A stretch of 64,000 nt of DNA, taken from contig NZ_WBUE01000008.1 in the NCBI RefSeq assembly GCF_009026145.1, positions 62,001-126,000 on the forward strand. The letters run 5' to 3'. This document shows, one piece after another, positions 51,271 to 60,593 of the stretch. Both the position numbers and the translations under genes were made by a program. Under the pieces are notes generated by a model, which ran no database searches, was not told the DNA's origin, and saw only the letters and a list, made by a program, of their open reading frames with translations. Source of the stretch: Hyphomicrobium sp. (lineage in GTDB: Bacteria; Pseudomonadota; Alphaproteobacteria; Rhizobiales; Hyphomicrobiaceae). Numbering within the stretch: position 1 is the stretch's first letter; each line of letters starts with the position of its first letter.

Positions 51271-53079
51271 TCAGCGGCAGCGCGAATCGGCCTCGGAGGC
51301 GGCGGGCAGCGGCGACCGGCAGGCATAGCGCTCGGCGAGCTTGCAGCCGGGGTCGAGCGCGCTATGGCCGGTGGCGTAGATGGAGAAGCTGAGCGGGCAG
51401 CCGCGCATCACGTTGAAGGCCGTAACGCAGCCCACCCGCGCCGGCCGCCTGGCGTTGCGCGCGGCCAGCGCCTGGGCGAGGTCGCCCTGCCAGCGGTCCT
51501 CGACGACAGCGATGGCGTCCTCGCCGCCGGCCATCCAGCCGGCAATCGTCTCGACGTTGGCGTTGCTGCCGCGCCCCAGGACGAAGGTCGTCGACGGCTC
51601 GCGGAAGCCGACGACGCCCACGGGGCCGGTGACGCAGCGGCGCAGCGGCGCAATCGCCTCGGCGATGCGCGGCGCCGGCCAGCCGAGGCGCATGTGCGGC
51701 ATCAGCACGGCGAAGGTGAAGGCGATGAACAGCACGAAGCCGGCGACGCTGGTGGTGAGCCAGGCGGCCGCATAACCGCCCGTCGCGGCACGCGCAGCGA
51801 GCGTGAACAGTGCGGTGACGAGCACGGCGCCGAGGATGACGAGGACGCTCGGCGATACGCCGGCGAACCACAGGCCGCCGACGTAGAGCACCAGCATGCC
51901 GGCGAGCACCAGCCACCACGGCAGGCGCAGCATGCGCGGCGGGATGGCGAGACGTCCTTCCCGCAATGCCGCCTCCGGCGGACCTTGGTCGAGCACCAAG
52001 GCAACGGCCGCGGCGGCGGCGGGGAACATCGCCTGCACCGTGTACAGCGCCGGCTTCGAAGCGATCAGCTCCAGGTACAGCCAGTAGCCGACAATCCAGG
52101 CGAACAGGAAGCGCTGCAGCGCCGCCGCCCGCTGGCGCCACAGGTTCTGCAGTGCCGGCACCAGCAGCAGGGCGCCGGGCAGGAAGCCGAGCAGGAAAGC
52201 GAGCGTGAAGGTGAGCGGCGCCGCCTTCCACTTCATGTCCTGGGCGCCGCCCAGCGCGCGAATCAGCTCGCCGAAGGTGAGGCCCGCGAACGGCACGCCG
52301 CCGTCGAAGTGGGCGCGGATGATGAGCCACGGCGCGGCAACCGCCGCCATCAATGGGACGCCGAGCAGCGGGCGCAGCCGCTTGAGCCAATCGAGACGGC
52401 GATCGAAGGCGTAGAGCGCGGCGATGGTCGACAGGGAAAGGATCGGCACCGCCAGCGCGTTGAGCAGCATGCCGGCGCCCTGCGCCGCCCAGAAGGCGAG
52501 CACCAGCCACAGCCCGTTGCGGCGGTCGCTTTCAAGGGCGCAGTAGAGGCGCAACAGGCAGAGCTGGGCGACGACGATCGACAGCAGCAGCGGGCCTTCG
52601 GGGATGGCGAGGCTCGCCTGCAGCGCCACGATGGGCGAGACGGCGAACAGCGCCGCGGCGATGATGGCGCGGCGCTCACCGATGAGCGGGCGCGTCGGCC
52701 ACCACGTGGCCAGCACCGCCAGCACGCCGGCGATGAGCGACGGCAGCCGGTAGGTGGCGATGGCGCCGCGTGCGTCGCGACCGAGCAGCTGGCCGGCCCC
52801 CATTTGCAGCCAGTAGATGCCGATGGGACGGAAGGCGAAGCGCTCGCCCTCGTAGCTGGCGTCGAAAGCATCGCGCCGCTCCAGCATGCCGCGCGCGGAC
52901 TGCGCGTAGACGACCTCGGTGCGGTCGACCGGCGGCAGCAGCAAGACGCCGGGCAGGTAGGCGAACAGCGCCAGGCTTAACAGCGCCGCCGCGGCAAGGC
53001 GCGGGCGGGCGGCTAGCCTGTCCAGCCACTGCGTCGAGCCGCGCTCCAGGCGGTCCAGCGTCAAGGGAAAGAAGCTCAT
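51271..53079 (-). CDS. ArnT/PMT-like membrane glycosyltransferase (GT39/GT83 type)
   Basis: 602 residues from the ATG at 53079 (a GTG at 53127 would add 16). The first lumenal loop carries the family pattern [22 protein letters not shown] and [10 protein letters not shown], where the acidic DR/DE site of ArnT-like enzymes is expected. About 11-12 membrane helices follow and a C-terminal periplasmic domain of about 150 residues with several Cys. Such enzymes transfer sugars from undecaprenyl carriers to lipid A or other acceptors; the substrate is unknown. Confidence 0.87.
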   Translation of the reverse strand: MSFFPLTLDRLERGSTQWLDRLAARPRLAAAALLSLALFAYLPGVLLLPPVDRTEVVYAQSARGMLERRDAFDASYEGERFAFRPIGIYWLQMGAGQLLGRDARGAIATYRLPSLIAGVLAVLATWWPTRPLIGERRAIIAAALFAVSPIVALQASLAIPEGPLLLSIVVAQLCLLRLYCALESDRRNGLWLVLAFWAAQGAGMLLNALAVPILSLSTIAALYAFDRRLDWLKRLRPLLGVPLMAAVAAPWLIIRAHFDGGVPFAGLTFGELIRALGGAQDMKWKAAPLTFTLAFLLGFLPGALLLVPALQNLWRQRAAALQRFLFAWIVGYWLYLELIASKPALYTVQAMFPAAAAAVALVLDQGPPEAALREGRLAIPPRMLRLPWWLVLAGMLVLYVGGLWFAGVSPSVLVILGAVLVTALFTLAARAATGGYAAAWLTTSVAGFVLFIAFTFAVLMPHMRLGWPAPRIAEAIAPLRRCVTGPVGVVGFREPSTTFVLGRGSNANVETIAGWMAGGEDAIAVVEDRWQGDLAQALAARNARRPARVGCVTAFNVMRGCPLSFSIYATGHSALDPGCKLAERYACRSPLPAASEADSRCR

Positions 53080-53206
53080 GGGCGGGCGCTTGCAAGCCCC
53101 GTTGGGCTCAGGGATATCCGTCTCCACGGGCAGCCCGCGGGCTTGACACTGATAGCGCAGTCAGGCGATTGCGCAAGCCGGTGCGGGAAACACATCGCCG
53201 CGCACA

Positions 53207-53233
53207 TGGCGAATTTCTCGATCATCACACTAG
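53207..53233 (-). repeat. Single arm of family A repeat, copy A4
   Basis: GGCGAATTTCTCGATCATCA then CACTAG. Its reverse complement is the left arm of unit 1 of copies A1-A3 (CTAGTGTGATGATCGAGAAA). The partner arm and unit 2 are missing. It ends 16 bp before the pyrE start. Confidence 0.75.
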
Positions 53234-53249
53234 CGCAGAGGGCGGCGGC

Positions 53250-53822
53250 ATGTCGGCTGGCGGAAACGAGGCGCTGAAGGCGCGGCTCATCGAGATCATC
53301 AAGGCGCGCTCGTTCCAGTCGGGCAAGGAGGTGAAGCTCGCCTCGGGGCGCACCTCGACCTACTACTTCAACATGAAGCCGACGATGCTCGACGCGGAAG
53401 GCGCGCACGCCATCGCGACGCTGATCCTCGAAGCCATCGCCGAAAAGAAGCCCGATCTCATCGGCGGGCTGGAGATGGGCGCGGTTCCGCTCGCCGCGGC
53501 GGTCGCCGCCGTCAGCCAGACGAGCGCGCGGCCGATCAACGCCTTCTTCGTGCGCAAGCAGGCCAAGGAGCACGGCACCCGGAGCCTCATCGAGGGCCTT
53601 CCCGCCGGCGACAACCTGAAAGGCAAGCGCGTCGTCATCGTCGAGGACGTGACGACGACGGGCGGCTCGGCCGTCAAGGCGGCGGAAGCGGTGCGTGCCG
53701 AGGGCGCCGAGGTGGTGGGCGTCGTCACCGTCGTCGACCGGCAAGAGGGCGCGAACGAAGCCTTCGCCGCCGCCGGCCTCACGCTGACGCCGCTGCTGAC
53801 GCTGGAAGACTTCAAGGCTTGA
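53250..53822 (+). CDS. pyrE: Orotate phosphoribosyltransferase
   Basis: Converts orotate and PRPP to OMP in pyrimidine synthesis. 190 residues from the ATG at 53250 ([20 protein letters not shown]). [46 protein letters not shown] and the PRPP motif [21 protein letters not shown] are typical. The end LEDFKA is complete. A frame open far upstream is antisense to the ArnT-like gene and is not used. A diverged duplicate of its 3-prime end lies at 55723-55779. Confidence 0.95.
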   Translation: MSAGGNEALKARLIEIIKARSFQSGKEVKLASGRTSTYYFNMKPTMLDAEGAHAIATLILEAIAEKKPDLIGGLEMGAVPLAAAVAAVSQTSARPINAFFVRKQAKEHGTRSLIEGLPAGDNLKGKRVVIVEDVTTTGGSAVKAAEAVRAEGAEVVGVVTVVDRQEGANEAFAAAGLTLTPLLTLEDFKA

Positions 53823-53999
53823 GTGCGGGACGGCGCCGGCAGACAGCGAAAAGGCGCGCCTGGGCGGGGGGCGGAGTGTCCCCAAGAGCACATCAGAGGC
53901 CGCGTCCGGCCAGCCAATCCAGACAGCGCAATTTTGACACTTGATCGAGGCAAGCACGGGCTGGCATCAAACCGAAGGGCCTGGGATCGCAGATTTACC

Positions 54000-55709
54000 A
54001 TGACGCAATCAACAGTTCGGCGTTTAGCACTTTCCGTCGTCGCAACGATTGCGGCCATTGCCGCGCTGACGGCGATGACCACCGACGCCTGGGCGAGAGA
54101 GCGGGGCTCTTCCGGCGAGGCGGCGGCGCGAGATGCCGGCGAGCCGATCATGGCGATCGTGTCGATCAAATCGCAGCAGGTCACGTTCTATGACGCCGAC
54201 GGCTGGATCGTAAGAGCGCCCGTGTCGACCGGCGTCAAGGGGCGCGAAACGCCGGCCGGCGTGTTTGCCGTTCTTCAGAAGAACATCGACCACCGCTCCA
54301 ATCTCTATGACGACGCCCACATGCCGCACATGCAGCGCCTTACGTGGAACGGCATAGCGATGCATGGCGGTCCGCTGCCGGGGTATGCCGCCTCGCACGG
54401 CTGCGTGCGGATGCCGTACGGCTTTGCGGATAGGATGTTCGACACGACGCGCATCGGGATGCGGGTGATCATCTCGCCGGACGACGCAGCGCCCGTCGAG
54501 TTTTCTCACGCGGCGCTGCTGGTACCGAACGCGGAGGCCATGGCTGCCGCTCCGCAGCGTGCCGAGACGCTCGCGCGCGACGCCGCCGAGGCCGTCAAAG
54601 CGGTCGAGGAGACGAAGAAGGCGGCTAAGCAAGCAGCCCGCGAGGCGGCATCCGCAAAGGCGTCGCTGCGCAAGGCAGAACGGCAGAAGTCCTCCGCCGA
54701 CGCCGACCTCGCTGCAGCCGAAAAGGCGCTCGACAAGGCCAGGTCGAGCGAGGCCAAGGCGCAGGAACAAGGGCTCAAGGCCGCTGCCAAGGCCGCGGAG
54801 GCGGGCGCGACACTCGACATTGGCAAGGCCGATACGGACGCGAAGGTCGAGGTCGCAGCCAAGCCGGCCGATGCCGCCAAAGCGGAACGGCAGAAATCCT
54901 CTGCCGACGCCGATCTCGCTGCCGCCGAAAAGGCAATCGCCTCCGCGCAGTCGAACGTGGCCAAGGCCGAGGAAAGGAAGCTCAAGGCCGCCGCCAAGGC
55001 CACCGAAGTAAGTGCCAAACTCGACGCGGCCCGAGCCGATGCGACGTCGAAAGCCGATGCCGCGACCAAGGCAGCGGAGGCCGCCAAGGCGGCCGTAACC
55101 CGGAAGACGGAGACGGCGAAGGCGGCGGACGAAGCAAAGCTCGCGCTCGTTCCGGTCTCGCTCTACATCAGCCGGGCGACGCAGAAGCTCTACGTGCGGC
55201 GGAACACGGGCAAGCCGTGGCCGGACGGCGGCGAGGTGTTCGATGCGACCATCGAGGTTCCGGTCACCATCCGCGACCCCGAGAGGCCCATCGGCACGCA
55301 TGTGTTCACGGCGATGGCGCAGGGCGACGCGGGACTGCGCTGGACCGCGGTCACGATCGACAGCGGGGACGAAGCCAAGAACGCGCTCGACCGGGTCAGC
55401 ATCCCGCAGGACGTGCTCGATCGCATCGCGCCGACCGCGCTGCCGCGATCCTCGATCATCGTCTCGGACGAACCGCTGAGCCGCGAGACCAACTATCGTA
55501 CCGAATTTGTAGCGGTGCTGAGCAATCAGCCGCAGGGCGGATTCAAGACGCGTAAGCCCACGCCTCCGGCCGATCCTTGGGGTATGTTCCCGGCCAGCGG
55601 CAATAATTGGCAGCCCGGCTTCTTCAATTTCTGGGACCAGCCGAGCCAGAAGCGGCAACCCAGCAATAAGCCGAAGCGCGGACCCCAGGGAAAACCATTC
55701 TTTTGGTAA
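54000..55709 (+). CDS. L,D-transpeptidase with Ala-rich coiled coil and second YkuD-like region
   Basis: 569 residues from the ATG at 54000. A signal peptide to about residue 32 precedes a YkuD domain (about 50-165) with GIAMHGGPLPGYAASHGCVRMPYGFA, the HGx-SHGCxR catalytic Cys motif. Residues about 190-390 are an Ala/Lys/Glu coiled coil in which KAERQKSSADADLAAAEKA occurs twice. A second region (about 395-515; LYISRATQKLYVRRNTGK, IEVPVTIRDPERPIGTHVF) resembles a YkuD fold without the SHGC motif. The C-terminus is Pro/Trp/Lys-rich. Cell-wall cross-linking or lipoprotein attachment is likely. Confidence 0.88.
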   Translation: MTQSTVRRLALSVVATIAAIAALTAMTTDAWARERGSSGEAAARDAGEPIMAIVSIKSQQVTFYDADGWIVRAPVSTGVKGRETPAGVFAVLQKNIDHRSNLYDDAHMPHMQRLTWNGIAMHGGPLPGYAASHGCVRMPYGFADRMFDTTRIGMRVIISPDDAAPVEFSHAALLVPNAEAMAAAPQRAETLARDAAEAVKAVEETKKAAKQAAREAASAKASLRKAERQKSSADADLAAAEKALDKARSSEAKAQEQGLKAAAKAAEAGATLDIGKADTDAKVEVAAKPADAAKAERQKSSADADLAAAEKAIASAQSNVAKAEERKLKAAAKATEVSAKLDAARADATSKADAATKAAEAAKAAVTRKTETAKAADEAKLALVPVSLYISRATQKLYVRRNTGKPWPDGGEVFDATIEVPVTIRDPERPIGTHVFTAMAQGDAGLRWTAVTIDSGDEAKNALDRVSIPQDVLDRIAPTALPRSSIIVSDEPLSRETNYRTEFVAVLSNQPQGGFKTRKPTPPADPWGMFPASGNNWQPGFFNFWDQPSQKRQPSNKPKRGPQGKPFFW

Positions 55710-55722
55710 CAACTGGCGACGC

Positions 55723-55779
55723 GTCGGTCGCGAGGAAGGCGATGCGGCCTTCGCCGCTGTCGGCCTGACGCTGACCCCG
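55723..55779 (+). pseudogene. Diverged fragment of a pyrE 3-prime end
   Basis: 19 codons reading VGREEGDAAFAAVGLTLTP match [20 protein letters not shown] near the end of pyrE (53728-53790), 14 of 19 aligned residues identical with one codon gap. The frame has no start and continues into noncoding sequence. The copy lies just after the L,D-transpeptidase gene, so that gene is flanked by intact pyrE and this remnant. Confidence 0.7.
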
Positions 55780-55816
55780 CGGATATGGGGCCGGCGTTGT
55801 GCGTACTCTCGACGTC

Positions 55817-55836
55817 ATCCCGACGAAGGTCGGGAT
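55817..55836. terminator. Hairpin between convergent genes
   Basis: Arms ATCCCGAC and GTCGGGAT with loop GAAG, between the L,D-transpeptidase gene and the convergent HugZ-like gene. The GTCATCCCGAC-type sequence is common as a dispersed hairpin in proteobacteria, and may serve as a bidirectional terminator here. No T run follows. Confidence 0.5.
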
Positions 55837-55875
55837 CCACGCCAGCCTCAACAGACACTCTTGGTGATGTGAGTG

Positions 55876-56634
55876 CTAAGCGGCTTGCGAGCGGGCGACG
55901 CCGACCAGGCGCACCAGCTCCTTGCGTGCCGCCTCGGCATTGCTGACGCGCGAAGCGAACGCCTGGCGCAGCGCCCGCGCGCCGAGCACCAAGTCGCAGC
56001 CGTCAGGATCGATGCCGGTCATGCGCCAGGCCCCCGGCGCGGCGCCGAGCAGGCGCGTCGCGTAGAGCTCGATGGCGTCGGCGTGGTCCGCGTTCATGTG
56101 CTCAACGATGCCGGGCTCGGCCTCGATCAGCGCCTGCGCATCGCCGACATCGAGCAGCAGCTCCGCGCGCGGCAGGTCGACGATGCGCCCGAAGCCGCCG
56201 ATATAGTGCGCGCTGGCGATGCTGAACGCGTAAAAAGAGAAGTCCGGAAAATCGGCATAGCCGGCGGCGGCAGGATGACGCGCCAAAAAGCGGCGACGCG
56301 CGGTCGCACTCGTCGTCGGCCGCGCCTCGCCGATGAGCGTGATGCGGGCGCCGGCCATCGGGTCGGCCTCGGTGCCGGTTGCATCGATAAGCAGGCTCGC
56401 GCGAGCATCGGCGGCAAGGTTCTTGGTATGCAGGGCCAGTTTAGAAATCAGGAAAACTGGGCTGCCGTCGGGCTCGGTTGCCGTCAGCAGCAGGGAGGCG
56501 TATGGATGCCCGGACGGTTGCAGCGCGCTCGCCAGCGCGCCTTTGAGGGCCTCCCGGATCATCACCCGAGCCGCCAGCGCGGTTTCCTTAACGCCCGAAA
56601 TTTTCGGCTGTTTTGGAGCCTCTTCAACAGACAT
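55876..56634 (-). CDS. HugZ/PNPOx-like protein with DUF2470 domain
   Basis: 252 residues from the ATG at 56634. N-terminal split-barrel flavin-binding fold (ALKGALASALQPSGHPYASLLLTATEPDGSPVFLISKLALHTKNL), then FLARHPAAAGYADFPDFSFYAFSIASAHYIGGFGRI and a C-terminal DUF2470 domain (EHMNADHADAIELYATRLLGA). This layout is shared by HugZ-type heme oxygenases and by general FMN-binding proteins of the family. Heme breakdown is possible but unproven. Convergent to the L,D-transpeptidase and divergent from chvI. Confidence 0.87.
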   Translation of the reverse strand: MSVEEAPKQPKISGVKETALAARVMIREALKGALASALQPSGHPYASLLLTATEPDGSPVFLISKLALHTKNLAADARASLLIDATGTEADPMAGARITLIGEARPTTSATARRRFLARHPAAAGYADFPDFSFYAFSIASAHYIGGFGRIVDLPRAELLLDVGDAQALIEAEPGIVEHMNADHADAIELYATRLLGAAPGAWRMTGIDPDGCDLVLGARALRQAFASRVSNAEAARKELVRLVGVARSQAA

Positions 56635-56770
56635 GCCGCCTCGTCCGCTTCCTGTGTCCAACCTATTCAGATAACGTTCAGACAGAAATCACGAAATTGG
56701 CTTCGCCACAATTGATACACCTTGGAGCCATAAAGCGCGGCAGGGTGCTGCTCTGCCGCAGGGTCGGGAC

Positions 56771-57484
56771 ATGATGAAAGAAAAAAGCACGATCGCGCTG
56801 GTCGACGACGAGCGCAACATCCTCACTTCGCTCCGCATGGCGTTGGAGGCAGAAGGCTACAAGGTGCGCACGTACAATGACGGCGTCTCGGCGCTGGAGG
56901 CGCTGTCGGAGGACCCCGCCGATCTCGGCATCTTCGACATCAAGATGCCGCGCATGGACGGCATGGAGCTTCTTCGCCGCGTGCGCCAGCGCTCGGACAT
57001 GCCGGTGATCTTCCTCACCTCCAAGGACGAGGAGATCGACGAGTTGTTCGGCCTCAAGATGGGCGCCGACGACTATGTGGCCAAGCCCTTCTCGCAGCGG
57101 CTCGTCGTCGAGCGCGTCAAGGCAGTGCTGCGCCGCTTCCAACCCAAGGACCCCAGCGCCACTCCGGAGATCGAGGCGGCGCGCGTGCTCGAGCGCGGCA
57201 AGCTCAAGCTCGATCCCGAGCGTCACAACTGCCACTGGGACAACAAGCCGGTGACGCTGACCGTCACGGAGTTTCTCATCCTGCAGGCGCTCGCCTCGCG
57301 CCCCGGCGTCGTGAAGACGCGCGATGCGCTGATGGACGCTGCCTACGACGATCAGGTCTATGTTGACGACCGCACCATCGACAGCCACATCAAGCGGCTG
57401 CGCAAGAAGTTCAAGCAGGTCGACGACAATTTCGATGTCATCGAGACCTTGTACGGCGTTGGCTACCGCTTCAAGGAAGCTTGA
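56771..57484 (+). CDS. chvI: Two-component response regulator ChvI
   Basis: OmpR/PhoB-family regulator, 237 residues, start ATG 56771 (or 56774). Receiver domain with acidic pair in ALVDDERN, phospho-acceptor Asp56 in [13 protein letters not shown], Lys105 in YVAKPFSQR; winged helix from about 135 with [30 protein letters not shown] and [14 protein letters not shown]. ChvI with ChvG controls envelope, acid and central-metabolism genes in rhizobia and agrobacteria. First gene of the ChvGI-PTS block. Confidence 0.94.
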   Translation: MMKEKSTIALVDDERNILTSLRMALEAEGYKVRTYNDGVSALEALSEDPADLGIFDIKMPRMDGMELLRRVRQRSDMPVIFLTSKDEEIDELFGLKMGADDYVAKPFSQRLVVERVKAVLRRFQPKDPSATPEIEAARVLERGKLKLDPERHNCHWDNKPVTLTVTEFLILQALASRPGVVKTRDALMDAAYDDQVYVDDRTIDSHIKRLRKKFKQVDDNFDVIETLYGVGYRFKEA

Positions 57485-57498
57485 GGCGCGGAGGTAGG

Positions 57499-59559
57499 AT
57501 GGCGCTCGAGACCGGGCGATCCGAGCAGCATCAGCTGTCGAACGGGTTCGCCGGCCTCAGGGGCTTTGCGAACGACATCTGGACTGCGATCGTGGCAGCC
57601 GCGACGCGACTGGCCCGCGTGTCTACCGAAATGGCGGGCACTGCCTCACAATCCATCCGATCGGCGGCAAAGTCCGGCGCTGCTGCAGCGCATTCGGCGG
57701 TCCGGCAATCCGCCGCCGCGGCGCGGCGCACCGCCAGCGCCATTGCGCTCGGCGCCCAGACGGCTGCCGCGCACGTCGAGCCCGTCGGCGGCGCCACGCC
57801 GAAGGCGCTGGCACCGCTGCAAGCCTGGCTCAGCCGCCAGCGCATCGTCCGCTTCTTCTCTGCCAGCCTCCTGCGCCGCATCCTGATCTCCAACCTGATC
57901 GGGTTCTTCATCCTCGTCGGCGGCATCCTCTATCTCGGCTGGTTCCACACCTGGCTCATCGACGCCAAGCTCGACGCCCTGAAGACGCAGGGCAAGATCA
58001 TCGCCGACGCGATCGCCGCCAACGCCAAGGTCGTGCGCGAGCAGATCGTCATCGATCCGAATGCCATCCCCGATGCCCCGCCGGCGGTGAACAGGTTCCC
58101 CGACGACGGCCTCGCCTCGCTCGAGCTCTCCATCCATCCCGAGGAGGTGACGCCCATCCTGCGCAAGCTCATTCAGCCGACCAACACCCGCGCGCGCATC
58201 TACGGACGCGACGGAACGCTGATCGTCGACACGGCGCAGACGTTGGCGCGCTGGAAGGCGATGCGCAACGAGCCCACGGCCAACGACGAGGATTCGACCA
58301 AGACGCAGAACGTCTGGAGCCGCATCACGCGCTATTTCTTCCGCGAGACGCTGCCCGTCTACCAGGAGATCGGCACCGGCAACGGCATGGCCTACAAGGA
58401 GGTGCGAGACGCGCTCGAGGGGCACGAGAAGAGCATGCTGCTGCTCAACCGCAAGGGCGAGCAGATCGTCTCTATCGCGCAGCCCATCGTCCGCTTCAAC
58501 GACGTGCAGGGCGTGCTGCTGCTGTCGACGCGCCCCGGCCAGATCGACAAGATCTTGAAGGAAGAGCGCATCGTCATTCTCATTCTCGCTGCCGTTGCGC
58601 TGCTCGCCTCGGTAGTGACCTCGCTGTTGTTGGCGCGCACGGTCGCCGGTCCTATTCGCCGTCTCTCCGCTGCGGCCGAGCTCGTCAGCCACAACATCGA
58701 GGCGCGCACGCAGCTGCCCGAGTACTCCGGGCGCACGGACGAGGTGGCGCAGATGGCCGAGGCCTTCCAGGCCATGACCAGCGCCCTGTGCCGGCGCATC
58801 GAAGCGAGCGAAAAGTTCGCCGCCGACGTCGCGCACGAGCTCAAGAACCCGCTGACCGCAGCTCGCTCCACCGCCGAGTCGCTGAGCTTTGCCAAAACGG
58901 ACGAGGAGCGGATGCATCTGGTGGCGCAGATCCAGGGCGAGCTGAAGCGGCTCAACCGGCTGATCACCGACGTCTCCAATGCCTCGCGTCTCGATGCCGA
59001 GCTGGCCCGCAAGGAGATGCGCTCGATCGACGTAACGGCCATGCTGCGCAACGTCGTCGCCATATTCCGCGACATCATCGGCGACGACAGCCGTACGGTG
59101 ATGCTGGCCATCGGCAGCGAGCCGTTCAGCGGCGCCTTCAGCGTCAACGGCGACGAGGGGCGCCTGGGGCAGGTGCTGACCAACCTCATCGACAATGCCA
59201 TTTCGTTCTCGCCCGAGGACGGAACGGTGACCGTGCATGCACGCGTCGCTGCGCCATTCGTCGAGATTCTGGTCGACGACGAGGGCCCCGGCATTCCCGA
59301 GGACCGTCTCGAGATCATCTTCGACCGCTTCTATTCAGACCGGCCGGCGACCGACACCAGCCGCGGCAAGAACTCTGGGTTGGGCTTGAGCATCTCGCGC
59401 GAGATCGCTCTGGCGCACGGCGGCCAGATCGTCGCCGAGAATCGCTACGAAGCGGGCGCCAAGCCCGGCGCCAAGCCGAGCGGGGCGCGCTTCACCGTGC
59501 GGCTGCCGATCGCCGGCATGGCGCAGCGCGGAGGAGCGCCCGGTGGGCGACGCACCTGA
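57499..59559 (+). CDS. chvG: Sensor histidine kinase ChvG
   Basis: 686 residues from the ATG at 57499, chosen because GGAGG precedes it. An unusual Ala-rich N-terminal stretch of about 110 residues comes before the first membrane helix (RRILISNLIGFFILVGGILYLGW). A periplasmic domain (about 150-355), second helix, HAMP (TVAGPIRRLSAAAELVS), H-box FAADVAHELKNPLTAARS with the phospho-His, N-box LTNLIDNAISFS and G-box GLGLSISREI follow. Partner of ChvI 14 bp upstream. Its 3-prime end overlaps hprK by 17 bp. Confidence 0.93.
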   Translation: MALETGRSEQHQLSNGFAGLRGFANDIWTAIVAAATRLARVSTEMAGTASQSIRSAAKSGAAAAHSAVRQSAAAARRTASAIALGAQTAAAHVEPVGGATPKALAPLQAWLSRQRIVRFFSASLLRRILISNLIGFFILVGGILYLGWFHTWLIDAKLDALKTQGKIIADAIAANAKVVREQIVIDPNAIPDAPPAVNRFPDDGLASLELSIHPEEVTPILRKLIQPTNTRARIYGRDGTLIVDTAQTLARWKAMRNEPTANDEDSTKTQNVWSRITRYFFRETLPVYQEIGTGNGMAYKEVRDALEGHEKSMLLLNRKGEQIVSIAQPIVRFNDVQGVLLLSTRPGQIDKILKEERIVILILAAVALLASVVTSLLLARTVAGPIRRLSAAAELVSHNIEARTQLPEYSGRTDEVAQMAEAFQAMTSALCRRIEASEKFAADVAHELKNPLTAARSTAESLSFAKTDEERMHLVAQIQGELKRLNRLITDVSNASRLDAELARKEMRSIDVTAMLRNVVAIFRDIIGDDSRTVMLAIGSEPFSGAFSVNGDEGRLGQVLTNLIDNAISFSPEDGTVTVHARVAAPFVEILVDDEGPGIPEDRLEIIFDRFYSDRPATDTSRGKNSGLGLSISREIALAHGGQIVAENRYEAGAKPGAKPSGARFTVRLPIAGMAQRGGAPGGRRT

Positions 59560-60028
59560 TACGCGAACACACCATGGCACGGCGATCGCCGTAGGCGGCA
59601 GCGCCGCGCTGATCCTCGGTCCTTCCGGCGCGGGAAAATCCGATCTGGCACTGCGCTGCCTTGCCCTTGCACCGACCCCCCTCATCCCTGCGCCCGCACT
59701 ACTTGTTGCCGACGACCGTGTGCTCGTCTCGGCGGTCGACGGCCGGTTGCGTGTCGAGGCGCCGGCAACCATTCGCGGGCAGCTCGAGGTGCGTGGCATG
59801 GGCGTCCTCGCGGTCCCATATGCAAGAAGCGCAGAGCTTGCACTCGTGGTGGAGCTGGCTGCCCCGGAGACCATCGAGCGGCTGCCCGATCCGCCGCCGC
59901 GGCGGGACTTTCTCGGCATCAGCCTGCCCTTACTGCGGGTTGCCCCCTTCGAGGCCTCCGCACCCGTGAAGCTGCTTCTGGCCCTCGCCCGGGCCGCGAG
60001 GGGGCCCGACAAAGCCAAGGAAACATGA
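59543..60028 (+). CDS. hprK: HPr kinase/phosphorylase, short alphaproteobacterial form
   Basis: 161 residues from a GTG at 59543 inside the end of chvG. Only the C-terminal kinase domain is present: Walker A ILGPSGAGKSDLALR (26-33), LLVADDRVLVSAVDGRL and RGQLEVRGMGVLAVPY, the HprK signature. The N-terminal domain of Firmicute HprK is missing, as is usual in this group. It should phosphorylate a Ser of HPr (60594-60899) and link carbon or nitrogen status to ChvGI. Confidence 0.92.
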   Translation: MGDAPDTRTHHGTAIAVGGSAALILGPSGAGKSDLALRCLALAPTPLIPAPALLVADDRVLVSAVDGRLRVEAPATIRGQLEVRGMGVLAVPYARSAELALVVELAAPETIERLPDPPPRRDFLGISLPLLRVAPFEASAPVKLLLALARAARGPDKAKET

Positions 60029-60180
60029 CAGCAAATCCACTTGCGCCGTGGCCGAACACTTGTAAATTCTGCCGCGCCGCCAACGGGCTCCCCCAGCTAG
60101 GGAAGCCGCAGTCAACGATCCCCACGCTCAAGCCTGCACTCCGTCGTGGACCGGGCAAAAGACGAGATCGGCTCTAATTC

Positions 60181-60591
60181 ATGATCGGACTTGTCATCGT
60201 CACGCATTGCGGGCTGGCGCTAGAATTCCGCTCGGCGCTCGAGCACGTGGTGGGACCCCAGGCGCAGCTGGAGACAGTCTCCATTGGCCCCGACGACGAT
60301 GCCGCCGTGCGGCGCGGGCAGATCGTCGATGCCATCCACCGCACGGACACGGGCGACGGTGTTATCGTGCTCACCGACATGTTCGGCGGCACGCCATCCA
60401 ATCTCGCCATCTCGGTAATGGACGAGGCCAACGTCGAGGTCATCGCCGGCATCAACCTGCCGATCCTCGTCAAGCTCGCCAGCGTGCGCAGCGAGATGCC
60501 GCTCGCCGACGCCGTTCTCAGCGCGCGCGAGGCGGGCCGCAAGTACATCAAGGTCGCCAGTCAGGAGCTGTCGGGCGAAGGTTCTGCCTAA
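60181..60591 (+). CDS. PTS EIIA component, mannose family (EIIA-Man type)
   Basis: 136 residues, start ATG at 60181. Phosphorylatable His9 in MIGLVIVTHCGLA; GDGVIVLTDMFGGTPSNLAI and VIAGINLPILVKLASVR are typical of the EIIA-Man fold. No sugar permease (EIIB/C) gene is nearby, so it belongs to a regulatory PTS. Two bases separate its stop from the HPr start. About 150 bp without a gene separate it from hprK. Confidence 0.93.
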   Translation: MIGLVIVTHCGLALEFRSALEHVVGPQAQLETVSIGPDDDAAVRRGQIVDAIHRTDTGDGVIVLTDMFGGTPSNLAISVMDEANVEVIAGINLPILVKLASVRSEMPLADAVLSAREAGRKYIKVASQELSGEGSA

Positions 60592-60593
60592 GG

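Noticed and set aside
51181-52980. 599-codon plus-strand frame opposite the ArnT-like gene.
   Set aside because: Gln/Arg/His-rich mirror of a membrane protein; no start signal or family.
52770-53249. Long upstream extension of pyrE.
   Set aside because: It reads antisense through the ArnT-like gene and the PyrE N-terminus fits the ATG at 53250.
59543-59559. Overlap of chvG and hprK as a frameshift.
   Set aside because: Both proteins are complete in their families; a 17-bp overlap with a GTG start is simple translational coupling.
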